From NCBI RefSeq assembly GCF_041260665.1, contig NZ_JBGCCT010000001.1, forward strand, positions 1 through 64,000: 64,000 nt of DNA, in the 5' to 3' direction. The stretch comes from Catenulispora sp. GP43 (GTDB lineage: Bacteria > Actinomycetota > Actinomycetes > Streptomycetales > Catenulisporaceae). The notes under the pieces are model-generated. The model saw only the letters and a program-made list of their open reading frames with translations, ran no database searches and had not been told where the DNA came from. Made by a program: the position numbers and the translations under genes. Below, in pieces: positions 1 through 8,849 of the stretch. Position 1 is the stretch's first letter. Each line of letters starts with the position of its first letter.

Positions 1-65
1 TCGACTTGCATGTGTTAAGCACGCCGCCAGCGTTCGTCCTGAGCCAGGATCAAACTCTCCATTGA
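1..65 (-). rRNA. rrs: 16S ribosomal RNA, 5' end (partial)
   Basis: Read on the minus strand, this segment contains the universal bacterial 16S start region (GAGTTTGATCCTGGCTCAG, followed by the GACGAACGCTGGCGG block). The gene runs out of the window at base 1, so only about 60 nucleotides are present. The exact mature 5' end is estimated as near base 62-65. Confidence 0.97.
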
Positions 66-248
66 TGATTATCACCAGCCGACCGGAATAAGGTCAGCAG
101 AGGTGTCAGAAGAGTCACCTGGCAAGTAGACCGAACATCCCGACGGGGGTCGGGAGTCGTCTACCAACCATGTGTTCAAGACACTCGGACCATCGCCCAA
201 CATAGGGGCGCAGGACCGAGGTCGCATGGCATCACAATTCGTCACACA

Positions 249-270
249 CTGTTGAGTTCTCAAGAAACAG
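249..270 (-). promoter_or_regulatory. rrn leader conserved antitermination/processing element
   Basis: On the minus strand this reads CTGTTTCTTGAGAACTC and continues into AACAG. The TTGAGAACTCAACAG core is the conserved element in actinobacterial rRNA leaders upstream of 16S, associated with antitermination and RNase III processing. It sits about 185 bases upstream of the 16S start. Confidence 0.7.
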
Positions 271-374
271 ACGCCCGAACCACTCGACCCCGGAACCTTC
301 GTTCCGATCGGCTGCGACCCGGCGTTGTCAGGTCTTGCTCTGTTTTTCTTTTCTCTTGTCTTGCTTCGCTTTAG

Positions 375-404
375 ATCTTAGCAGATCCTCTGCGTTTTCC
401 GCAA
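375..404 (-). promoter_or_regulatory. candidate rrn promoter (proximal)
   Basis: On the minus strand, -35 TTGCGG (399-404) and -10 TAAGAT (375-380) are separated by 18 bases, giving a plausible housekeeping-sigma promoter upstream of the conserved leader element. Read from sequence only. Confidence 0.45.
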
Positions 405-547
405 TTTCAGCCGGTTTTCATCAACCAGTGCTTTATTGCGATTGCCGATTGGGATTCTTTTTCGAATCCTTGCCTCGGCGGCTTGGTTACTCTAGCATGG
501 TTTCTTTGGGCTCTCGCCCGCCGCTCCCGCTTGACAGCAACCCGTCT

Positions 548-576
548 AACTTACGTTCCCCGAACAGGCGTGTCAA
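548..576 (-). promoter_or_regulatory. candidate rrn promoter (distal)
   Basis: On the minus strand, a perfect -35 TTGACA (571-576) is followed after 17 bases by TAAGTT (548-553). The position and strong -35 suggest one of several tandem rRNA promoters. A second -10-like TAGAGT lies at 489-494 without a good -35. Confidence 0.5.
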
Positions 577-715
577 CCCGAAGGCCGTTGCCGGTTCATG
601 GAGGGGAACTCCGTAAGTATGGCACACGTCTGAGGCCGCATACCAATCGACCGTGTCTACCCATCACTCAGAGGGCTGAAACCATCGGTTCGCTGATCGG
701 ACGCCGGCCGGGCGA

Positions 716-1717
716 CTAAGCCCTCGTGGGTACCGCGTCCGCCCTGTCCGCCCTGCTCACGTCCCCTGTCTCGCCGCGCATCGCGGCCCTGCGGCCGACG
801 TAGAACACGTACACGAGGAACAGCGTCTCGGCCGTGAAACCGATCGTCAGACGCACCGGAGCGGACGTGTGCCCGGTCACGAACCCCTCGATCGAGCCGG
901 ACACCAGCAGCACGCACGCCAGCCCGAGCGCCATCGTCCCGAGGACCCGTCCCTGCTCCCCCAGCGCCTCGCCCCGGGTCCGCGGCCCCGGCGACAGGAG
1001 CGTCCACGCGATCCGCATCCCACAGCCGCCGGCCACGAAGACCGCGCTCAGTTCCAGCATTCCGTGCGGTGCCACGAGCGACAGGAACGTGCCGAAGCGG
1101 CCGTGCGCCGCCATGAATCCGCCGTCGATGGCCAGGTTCGCCGTGTTCATGTACATGGCGACGAAAGGGAAGACCAGAGTCACTCCCCCGAACAAAGCCA
1201 GGGCGGACACCCAGGCGTTGTTCACCCACACCTTGAAGCCGAACGACCCCGGACTGAACTCCGTGTAGTACGTCTCGAACTGACCGCCGGGCCGGAAGAC
1301 CCCGTTCACGAGATCGGGAGAAGCCAGCTCCCCCTGGACCCGCGGATTCGCCGCGATGTACCAGCCCATGAAGAACGCGGCCACCAACGACACCACCGCA
1401 GTGGCGATCCACCAGCGTCGCGCTCTATAGAGCGCGGCGGGGAAGCCGTCCGTGAAGAAGTACAGGAGCTCTCTCCACGCCGGAACCCGCGGCCCGGAGA
1501 TGGCACCGCGCGCGGTCGCCAGAAGGGAGGACAGGTGGCCGACCACTACAGCGTCCGGCGCCGCGGACCTCACTACAGACAGGTGTGTGGCGACGTTCTG
1601 GTAGAGCGCCACCAGTTCGTCCGCTTCAGCGCCGTCCAGAGCGCGGCTCCGGTTCGACAACTGCGCGAGGCGGGACCACTCTGCACGGTGCGCCGCCGCG
1701 TATGCGTCGATGTCCAC
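716..1717 (-). CDS. SpoIIM/DUF95-type integral membrane protein
   Basis: 333-aa protein starting at GTG, preceded by a purine-rich GAGGCGGGG. A soluble N-terminal part of about 100 residues is followed by hydrophobic segments at about 101-123, 168-192, 222-241, 258-282 and 289-308. The APHGMLELSAVF motif at 216-227 is typical of the stage II sporulation protein M family; in Bacillus that protein belongs to the engulfment complex. In actinobacteria this family usually sits next to an RDD protein, as here, where an RDD gene diverges from it. The cellular role in actinobacteria is not established, so I assign only the family. Confidence 0.85.
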   Translation of the reverse strand: MDIDAYAAAHRAEWSRLAQLSNRSRALDGAEADELVALYQNVATHLSVVRSAAPDAVVVGHLSSLLATARGAISGPRVPAWRELLYFFTDGFPAALYRARRWWIATAVVSLVAAFFMGWYIAANPRVQGELASPDLVNGVFRPGGQFETYYTEFSPGSFGFKVWVNNAWVSALALFGGVTLVFPFVAMYMNTANLAIDGGFMAAHGRFGTFLSLVAPHGMLELSAVFVAGGCGMRIAWTLLSPGPRTRGEALGEQGRVLGTMALGLACVLLVSGSIEGFVTGHTSAPVRLTIGFTAETLFLVYVFYVGRRAAMRGETGDVSRADRADAVPTRA

Positions 1718-1829
1718 GTCGCAAGCCCCGCCTCTGTAAGAAGTCTCCGGTGAGAAACTGTGCGCCCACGGTATGAGCGGTCTACGGTTGCCGCAACAAT
1801 GTCAGCGGCCCGGAGTGGAGACAACGACC

Positions 1830-2750
1830 TTGAGCGATCTGGTCATCGGCGAGGGCGTGGCCCTGGACCTCCGGCTCGCCAAGCTGCCCAGCCGGGCACT
1901 GGCCCGGCTCCTGGACCTGCTCGTGCAGGCCGGTCTGCTCGGTGTGCTCGCCGCCGTGCTCGGGATCGTCGCCTCGGCCGGGACGGTCGACGACGCCGTG
2001 ATGGCCGGGCTGATGATCGTCATGACGGTCGCGGTGGTGGTCGGGTATCCGGCACTGCTGGAGACGGTCACCCGCGGGCGCACCCTGGGCAAGATGGCGC
2101 TGGGGCTGCGCGTCGTGCGCACCGACGGCGGCCCGGTGCGGTTCCGGCACGCCCTGGTCCGCGCGCTCACCGGGATCTTCGACCTTTACGCCACCGTCGG
2201 TGTGCTCGCGGTGGTCACCTCGTTCTGCTCTAAGCAGGGCCGCCGCACCGGCGACTGGCTGGCCGGGACGGTCGTGGTCCGCGACCGGGCCCCCGACGCC
2301 GGCGTGAGCGCGTCGGGCATGGCGTCGCTGGCGATGCCGTACCCGCTGCTCGGCTGGGCCCAGCAACTGGACCTGTCCGCGCTGCCCGACGACGTCGCCC
2401 TGTCCGCGCGCCAGTACCTGACGCGCATGCACGAGATGCGCCCGGACGTCGCCGCGCGCATGGGGCACGAGTTGGCGACAGAGGTCATGCGGTACGTCGC
2501 CCTGCCTCCCGCCGGGACGCCGCCGTGGGCGTACCTGGCGGCGATCACCGCGGAGCGGCGGGTACGGCAGATGCGGTCCGTCGAAAAGGCACAGTGGGAG
2601 GCGTGGGCGCGGGGTCCGGGACAGACTCCTGTCTACGCGGAGGTCGCAGCTCCGGCTATGTCAGTGCCCCAAGTACAGGACCGGATTCCGGAAAGCATGC
2701 CCGAGCCTGCCGCCAGCGCTGAGGAGGACGGTTTCAAGCCGCCAGTCTGA
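1830..2750 (+). CDS. RDD family membrane protein
   Basis: 306 aa from the chosen TTG, which has GGAG nine bases upstream. An in-frame ATG at 1773 and GTG at 1815 exist, but family members start near the LSDLVIGEGVALDL segment. The RDD domain covers about the first 150 residues, with the conserved Arg and Asp in PSRALARLLDLL, three or four hydrophobic segments and the family's GRTLGKMALGLRV loop. The remaining C-terminal half is soluble and charged. It diverges from the SpoIIM-like gene, an arrangement common in actinobacteria. Transport or membrane-stress roles have been proposed for some RDD proteins; no function is assignable here. Confidence 0.82.
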   Translation: MSDLVIGEGVALDLRLAKLPSRALARLLDLLVQAGLLGVLAAVLGIVASAGTVDDAVMAGLMIVMTVAVVVGYPALLETVTRGRTLGKMALGLRVVRTDGGPVRFRHALVRALTGIFDLYATVGVLAVVTSFCSKQGRRTGDWLAGTVVVRDRAPDAGVSASGMASLAMPYPLLGWAQQLDLSALPDDVALSARQYLTRMHEMRPDVAARMGHELATEVMRYVALPPAGTPPWAYLAAITAERRVRQMRSVEKAQWEAWARGPGQTPVYAEVAAPAMSVPQVQDRIPESMPEPAASAEEDGFKPPV

Positions 2751-2769
2751 AGAAGCCCAGTGAATGCCG

Positions 2770-2800
2770 AAGCCCGGCTCCGCTTAGCGGAGCCGGGCTT
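2770..2800. terminator. bidirectional terminator between RDD gene and ahcY
   Basis: Near-perfect inverted repeat AAGCCCGGCTCCGC/GCGGAGCCGGGCTT around a TTA loop. It lies between two convergent genes, so it can serve both strands. Confidence 0.8.
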
Positions 2801-2812
2801 CGTACACGTATC

Positions 2813-4270
<1,458 letters not shown>

Positions 4271-4337
4271 GGCGTTTCTCCTGTTTCGTCGGCTGACGTT
4301 GCGTTTATGAATGTAGCGGGTCGTGGGGCCCTGCCGC

Positions 4338-4511
4338 TCACGCAGCCTTGGTGGCCTCGTCGATGAGCAGGACCGGGATCCCGTCACGGACCGGGTACAC
4401 CAGCGCACACTCCGAGTTGGTGCACGCCAGCGCGGAGGCGGCTTCCTCCTCGCGCAGCGGGGCGTGGCACTTCGGGCAGGCGAGGATCTCCAGCAGGGAG
4501 GGCTCGATCAC
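4338..4511 (-). CDS. Trm112-like zinc-ribbon protein
   Basis: 57-aa protein starting at [12 protein letters not shown] and a second cysteine pair region ([21 protein letters not shown]) give the compact Trm112/UPF0434 fold. Eukaryotic and archaeal Trm112 activates methyltransferases; the bacterial protein's partner is not known from this sequence. It is encoded 44 bases downstream of manB and 67 bases upstream of ahcY on the same strand, probably in one operon. Confidence 0.85.
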   Translation of the reverse strand: MIEPSLLEILACPKCHAPLREEEAASALACTNSECALVYPVRDGIPVLLIDEATKAA

Positions 4512-4555
4512 GGGAGGGCTCCAATCGAATCGGTGGTGGGGTGGTCGGCGGACGG

Positions 4556-5920
4556 TCAGGCGCGGATGATGCCCAGCACCTCGTCGCGCAGCGCGGCCAC
4601 CGCGTCGGCGTCGGCCGCCTCGATGTTCAGGCGCAGCAGCGGCTCGGTGTTCGACGGCCGCACGTTGAACCACCAGCCCTCGCCGGTGACCGTGAGCCCG
4701 TCGAGCTCGTCCACGGTGACGCCGGGCCGGCTCTCGAACGCCGCCCGGACCGCGGCCGAGCGGCCGGCCTGGTCGGCGACCTCGCTGTTGATCTCGCCGG
4801 AGGCCGCGTAGCGGGTGTAGTCCGCGGCCAGCTCCGACAGCGGGGCGTCCTGCCCGCCGAGCGCGGCCAGCACGTGCATCGCGGCCAGCATGCCGGTGTC
4901 GGCCTTCCAGAAGTCCTGGAAGTAGTAGTGCGCCGAGTGCTCGCCGCCGAAGACCGCGCCGCTGGTGGCCATCTCCTGCTTGATGAAGGAGTGGCCGACC
5001 CGGGTGCGGACCGGCACGCCGCCGTGCTCGCGCACGATCTCGGGCACCGCCGCCGAGGTGATCAGGTTGTGGATGATCGTGGCGCCGGGGTGCTTGGCCA
5101 GCTCGCGGACCGCGACCAGGGCGGTGATCGTGGACGGCGAGACCGGCTCGCCGCGCTCGTCGACCACGAAGCAGCGGTCGGCGTCGCCGTCGAAGGCCAG
5201 GCCGAGGTCGGCGCCGTGCTCGACCACCGCGCGCTGCAGGTCGACCAGGTTCTTCGGGTCCAGCGGGTTGGCCTCGTGGTTCGGGAAGGTGCCGTCGAGC
5301 TCGAAGTAGAGGTCGACGACCTCGAGCGGCAGCCCCTTGAAGACGGTCGGCACCGTGTAGCCGCCCATGCCGTTGGCCGCGTCGACGACCACCTTCAGCG
5401 GGCGGATCGCCGACAGGTCGACCAGCTTGTTCAGGTACGCGGCGTACTCGTCGAGCATCGCGCGCTCGGTGATGGTGCCGGTCTTGTTCGACGGCGGCAG
5501 CGGGGTGCCGTCCAGCACCTCCTGCGCGGCCTGGCGGATCTGGACCAGACCGGACTCCTGCCCGATCGGCGCCGCGCCGGCCTTGCACATCTTGATGCCG
5601 TTGTACTTCGCCGGGTTGTGGCTGGCCGTGAACATCGCGCCGGGCATGTCCAGCGCGCCGGAGGCGAAGTAGAGCAGGTCGGTGGAGGCCAGCCCGATCT
5701 CCACCACGTCCACGCCCCGGGAGGCGGCGCCGCGGGCGAAGGCCGCGGCCAGGTCCGGGGAGCTGGGGCGCATGTCGTGGCCGACGACCACGGAGGGGGC
5801 GCCGACGAAGTCGGCGAACGCCGCGCCCAGCGCCTCGGTGTCGGTCTCGTCGAGCTGGTCCGGGACCACCCCGCGTACGTCGTATGCCTTGACGATCTGT
5901 GACAAGTCGTGCCCGGCCAC
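4556..5920 (-). CDS. manB: phosphomannomutase/phosphoglucomutase
   Basis: 454-aa alpha-D-phosphohexomutase, which interconverts mannose-6-phosphate and mannose-1-phosphate. The phosphoserine loop TASHNP is at 98-103 (Ser100), the metal loop DGDADR at 244-249 and the sugar-binding GEHS at 326-329; the C-terminal phosphate-binding domain contains RPSNTEPLLRL. Length and motif order are normal for the family. The product feeds the guanylyltransferase encoded at 18.2-19.3 kb and hence GDP-mannose for mannolipids and polysaccharides. The gene heads a minus-strand unit with the Trm112-like gene and ahcY, and diverges from the DUF3499 gene. Confidence 0.94.
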   Translation of the reverse strand: MAGHDLSQIVKAYDVRGVVPDQLDETDTEALGAAFADFVGAPSVVVGHDMRPSSPDLAAAFARGAASRGVDVVEIGLASTDLLYFASGALDMPGAMFTASHNPAKYNGIKMCKAGAAPIGQESGLVQIRQAAQEVLDGTPLPPSNKTGTITERAMLDEYAAYLNKLVDLSAIRPLKVVVDAANGMGGYTVPTVFKGLPLEVVDLYFELDGTFPNHEANPLDPKNLVDLQRAVVEHGADLGLAFDGDADRCFVVDERGEPVSPSTITALVAVRELAKHPGATIIHNLITSAAVPEIVREHGGVPVRTRVGHSFIKQEMATSGAVFGGEHSAHYYFQDFWKADTGMLAAMHVLAALGGQDAPLSELAADYTRYAASGEINSEVADQAGRSAAVRAAFESRPGVTVDELDGLTVTGEGWWFNVRPSNTEPLLRLNIEAADADAVAALRDEVLGIIRA

Positions 5921-6095
5921 TGGCTCCCGCTTTCAGTTCTAGTCCTATGTGCGGCTGCTTGCGGCGTCGAGCCTATCTTGGGCGGCCGGTCCCAGTGGTG
6001 CGGTGGTCACCGGGAGGACCCACCCGGACGACCCTGAGAATGACGTAGGGCGTGCCAGTGTTCCATCCGCGCCGGCAAGCGCTAATCTCCACCAA

Positions 6096-6479
6096 GTGAG
6101 CCCAGCCCGCAGATGTTCGCGAACCGCGTGTAGCCGTCCGGCCGTCGCGACGCTCACGTACGTGTACGCGGACTCCACCGCCGTCCTCGGCCCTTTGGCC
6201 GCCTATATCGAGCCGCACAGCTATGACCTGTGCGCCGAGCACTCGACCCGGCTGACCGCCCCGCGCGGGTGGGCCGTGCTGCGGTTGACCGAGCCCGACC
6301 CGGGACCCTCCCAGCCCTCGTCGGACGACCTCGAAGCCCTGGCCAACGCGGTACGGGAGGCCGCTCGCGGGCCGCGTGGGGAACGCGGGAACCGAGGGGA
6401 GCGCGGGGACGACGGGGACGGTGCGGTCCTCTCGCGCGCCCGGGGCCACCTGCGAGCCCTGCCCGATCCCGAGCGCTGA
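6096..6479 (+). CDS. DUF3499 family protein
   Basis: 127-aa protein from GTG. Its N-terminal half has the conserved DUF3499 pattern: RRCSRTACSRPAVATLTYVY, then an SYDLCAEHSTRLTAPRGW segment, with two cysteine clusters and a histidine that look like a small metal-binding ribbon. The C-terminus is a variable, charged, Gly/Arg-rich tail. The gene is a constant neighbour of manB and whiB in actinobacteria. Function unknown. An 11-base repeat unit (GCTGAACCGGC) spans the stop codon around 6474-6503. Confidence 0.82.
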   Translation: MSPARRCSRTACSRPAVATLTYVYADSTAVLGPLAAYIEPHSYDLCAEHSTRLTAPRGWAVLRLTEPDPGPSQPSSDDLEALANAVREAARGPRGERGNRGERGDDGDGAVLSRARGHLRALPDPER

Positions 6480-6598
6480 ACCGGCGCTGAACCGGCGCTG
6501 AGCCGCCATCCGGGCGAAAGCCGAGGTCACGGCGTAGCCGCTCCGACACGCCGGGAATGACTGTCGCCGAGGGGCGGATCGCCGGTTACGCTCGACGC

Positions 6599-7060
6599 GT
6601 GCCCATCACTGCCTCGATCAGGTCGGGGGCCGGTCAGGAGCCGCGCCGCCGGAAGCATACGCGTGACCGGCGGGGGCGGGGCCTTCGCGGACCGCTGGCC
6701 CCTCCGCAGGTCCCGCTGGCCTTGACGCGCGCCGAGCAGTTCGACGAGCTGGTCCTGGACGCCGTGGAGCGCCTGGAGCGCCGCTGGCCGCGGCTGGCCG
6801 AGGTGGAGCTGGCGGTGGAGGAGGTCCCGCCGGCCGACACCGAGCACTGGAGCGAGGAGGCCGTCCCGCTGGGCCGGGTGATCGCCGACCGCCCCGGCGA
6901 GCCGGTCCGGATCGTGGTGTACCGGCGGCCGGTGGAGGCCCGGGCGGCCGGGCGGCCGGAACTTGCGGACCTGGTCTACGAAGTGGTCGTGGAGCAGGTC
7001 GCGGAACTTCTGGGCATGGAGCCCGACGAAGTGGACGAGGGACGGGACGCGGACGACTGA
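6599..7060 (+). CDS. zincin-like metallopeptidase family protein (catalytic motif absent)
   Basis: 153 aa from GTG at 6599. After a basic N-terminus (RRRKHTRDRRGRG), the body resembles the small DUF1025/zincin-like family found next to DUF3499 and whiB in actinobacteria. Where family members in other phyla carry HExxH, this protein reads LVYEVVVEQVAELLG, so the zinc-binding histidines are missing. As far as I know actinobacterial relatives also lack it, which suggests a non-catalytic role. Same strand as the DUF3499 gene, 119 bases downstream. Confidence 0.72.
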   Translation: MPITASIRSGAGQEPRRRKHTRDRRGRGLRGPLAPPQVPLALTRAEQFDELVLDAVERLERRWPRLAEVELAVEEVPPADTEHWSEEAVPLGRVIADRPGEPVRIVVYRRPVEARAAGRPELADLVYEVVVEQVAELLGMEPDEVDEGRDADD

Positions 7061-7086
7061 CGAGTCAGCCGTCCGCTTTCCCCTAT

Positions 7087-7110
7087 ATATAAGGTGTTAG
7101 TTCCTTATAT
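7087..7110. terminator. AT-rich inverted repeat between convergent genes
   Basis: Perfect 8-base arms ATATAAGG/CCTTATAT around an 8-base loop, in the 58 bases between two convergent genes. The stem is unusually AT-rich for this genome. It may be a weak bidirectional terminator or a protein-binding site. Confidence 0.4.
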
Positions 7111-7118
7111 GCGTGTTC

Positions 7119-8849
7119 TCAGCGCGTGACCGCACCGGACAGGTCCGGCGCGACCGGCGGCACCGCCGCCGACAACCGCGCGTCCTGCAGCGTCTCCGCG
7201 GTGACCTGCATCCCGCCCTTGCCCGGCAGGTCCGACAGAATGCGGGCGCCGTACACCGGATCGGATCCGGGCTGGGGCTGGACGATCGTGGTGAACCACG
7301 ACGTGGCCTTCGGCGTGTAGGCGACCGTGCTGTTGGCCGGGATCTGCACCTGGTCCTGGGCCGCCTTGCCGTCCGCGCCGACGGTCGTGACCTGGACCGT
7401 CGACCCCTTGGTCCCGGTGCTGGTGAGGATCAGCGTGGTGGCGGCCGCGCCGCCGATGTTGCTGTCGGCCACGATCGCCTGGTTGCTCACCGGCGGGGTC
7501 GGGGCCAGGTAGGCGGTGTCCAGGGTGTTGCTCTTCTGGTCCGTCTCGACCAGCCGGACGCCGCTGACGAACGAGCCGCCGCTGCCGACGATCTGCAGCG
7601 CCGCGGACTCGGTCTTGTCGCGGTCGTCGGGGAGCATGTTCAGTATGACCGTCTTGCCCGGGTCGATGCTCAAGGGGCTGTCGCGCTTCGTGTAGCCCTT
7701 ACCCGGGTCCTGCGTCTGCCCCGACAGCTCGAACCGGCCGCCCTTGCCGTACCAGTAGACGTGGTCGATGCTGACCGGCACGTCGCTGGTGGAGGTGATG
7801 ACGAGGTCGAACTTCGTCAGGGTGTTGTTCCCGGGCGCGGGGATGCCCGGGATGGTCTGGGTCGTCTGGGCGGCCTCGGCCGGCGTCTGGGCCGGGATGA
7901 AGTCCATGCCGCGGCCGGTCTTGACGTCGCTCTGCTGCGGCTTGTCGATGTCCAGCACCTGGGCCGCGACCCGGCCCGCGGTGGTCGTGACGTGCACGCT
8001 GGCCACCGCGCTGGCCTGCGCGGAGGCGCCGAGCTCGGTGCTGAGCAGGAACTGCGCCGAGGTCTTGGGCAGGACCGTGATGTCGTGGCCGACGGTGCCG
8101 GTGTCGATCTTGCCGTCCTGGCCGAAGAAGGTCAGGTTGACCGTCGCCGGCGCGTTGTCGGTGTTCGCCAGGTACAGGTAGGAGTCGCGGTCGGCGGTGC
8201 CCACCGAGACCCCGGCGAACCAGAAGTCGGTGCTCGGAGCGGTGCAGGGGGTGGCGGCCATGCCGCGCTGCACCCCGCTGTCGCTGCGGAGCAGTTCGCT
8301 GGAGGTGAAGCCGGGGGCGTAGGAGCCGTTGGCCTGGAAGACCAGCGGGACCGAGCGCGGCAGCCCGGCGTCGTCGGTGACGCTGTTGAACTGCGTGACC
8401 TGCTGGGCGGTCGAGCGGGCGCCGGCGGCCCCGATCTTCAGCGCGGCGAAGGGCTTGCCGTCGACGTACTGCACGCCCGCGCCGTCGGTGCCGGTGGCGG
8501 CGTTGCCGGAGGGGGTGAACGTGGTCAGCGTCGTCGAGGTGTCGGTGCCGGCGCCGACCTCGCCCTGGCAGACCCCCGTGGCGCTGCCGATCGGCAGGGT
8601 GCGCGAGGTCTGCTCACTGATCGCGGACTTGTCCTGGTTCCGGGTCGAGAAGCCGTAGCCGAGGCCGGCCAGCAGGACCACCGCGACCGCGCCGAGGGCG
8701 CCGAAGGTGGAGATCGGCGAGGTGCGGGTCTTGGCCAGCGCGCGGCCTCGGGGGACGCCGGCGCCGGCGGGGCCGGCTCCGGTGGAGCGCGCGGGGCGCT
8801 GGGGGCGGTCGCCGGCGCCGGGACGCGCCGGACGGGTCTGCCGGGTCAT
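7119..8849 (-). CDS. DUF5719 family membrane-anchored secreted protein
   Basis: 576-aa protein. A basic, Pro/Arg-rich N-terminus of about 45 residues precedes one hydrophobic segment (about 48-66, FGALGAVAVVLLAGLGYGF) and a large beta-rich extracellular part with repeated Val/Thr-rich strands. This matches the actinobacterial DUF5719 family, encoded between the giant GT2 gene and the DUF3499 block. Its start overlaps the end of the GT2 gene by four bases (ATGA), so the two are translationally coupled. Coupling suggests the protein assists the glycosyltransferase outside the membrane; that role is inferred. No catalytic motif seen. Confidence 0.8.
   Translation of the reverse strand: MTRQTRPARPGAGDRPQRPARSTGAGPAGAGVPRGRALAKTRTSPISTFGALGAVAVVLLAGLGYGFSTRNQDKSAISEQTSRTLPIGSATGVCQGEVGAGTDTSTTLTTFTPSGNAATGTDGAGVQYVDGKPFAALKIGAAGARSTAQQVTQFNSVTDDAGLPRSVPLVFQANGSYAPGFTSSELLRSDSGVQRGMAATPCTAPSTDFWFAGVSVGTADRDSYLYLANTDNAPATVNLTFFGQDGKIDTGTVGHDITVLPKTSAQFLLSTELGASAQASAVASVHVTTTAGRVAAQVLDIDKPQQSDVKTGRGMDFIPAQTPAEAAQTTQTIPGIPAPGNNTLTKFDLVITSTSDVPVSIDHVYWYGKGGRFELSGQTQDPGKGYTKRDSPLSIDPGKTVILNMLPDDRDKTESAALQIVGSGGSFVSGVRLVETDQKSNTLDTAYLAPTPPVSNQAIVADSNIGGAAATTLILTSTGTKGSTVQVTTVGADGKAAQDQVQIPANSTVAYTPKATSWFTTIVQPQPGSDPVYGARILSDLPGKGGMQVTAETLQDARLSAAVPPVAPDLSGAVTR

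Larger units (their letters stand above)
66..715 (-). promoter_or_regulatory. rrn leader and promoter region
   Basis: About 650 bases lie between the 16S start and the stop codon of the SpoIIM-like gene. I see no credible coding sequence here. The stretch is more AT-rich than the flanking genes, carries pyrimidine-rich runs and holds the rRNA operon promoters and leader annotated separately. It also contains a small inverted repeat, GGATTC/GAATCC, around 453-470. Confidence 0.75.

Noticed and set aside
72-719. Short reading frames in the rRNA leader
   Set aside because: They overlap the conserved leader and promoters and have no ribosome-binding sites or protein-like composition.
4271-4408. 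Upstream extension of the ahcY frame
   Set aside because: The GTG at 4270 has a clear AGGAGA site; the extension is Arg-rich and has no family match.
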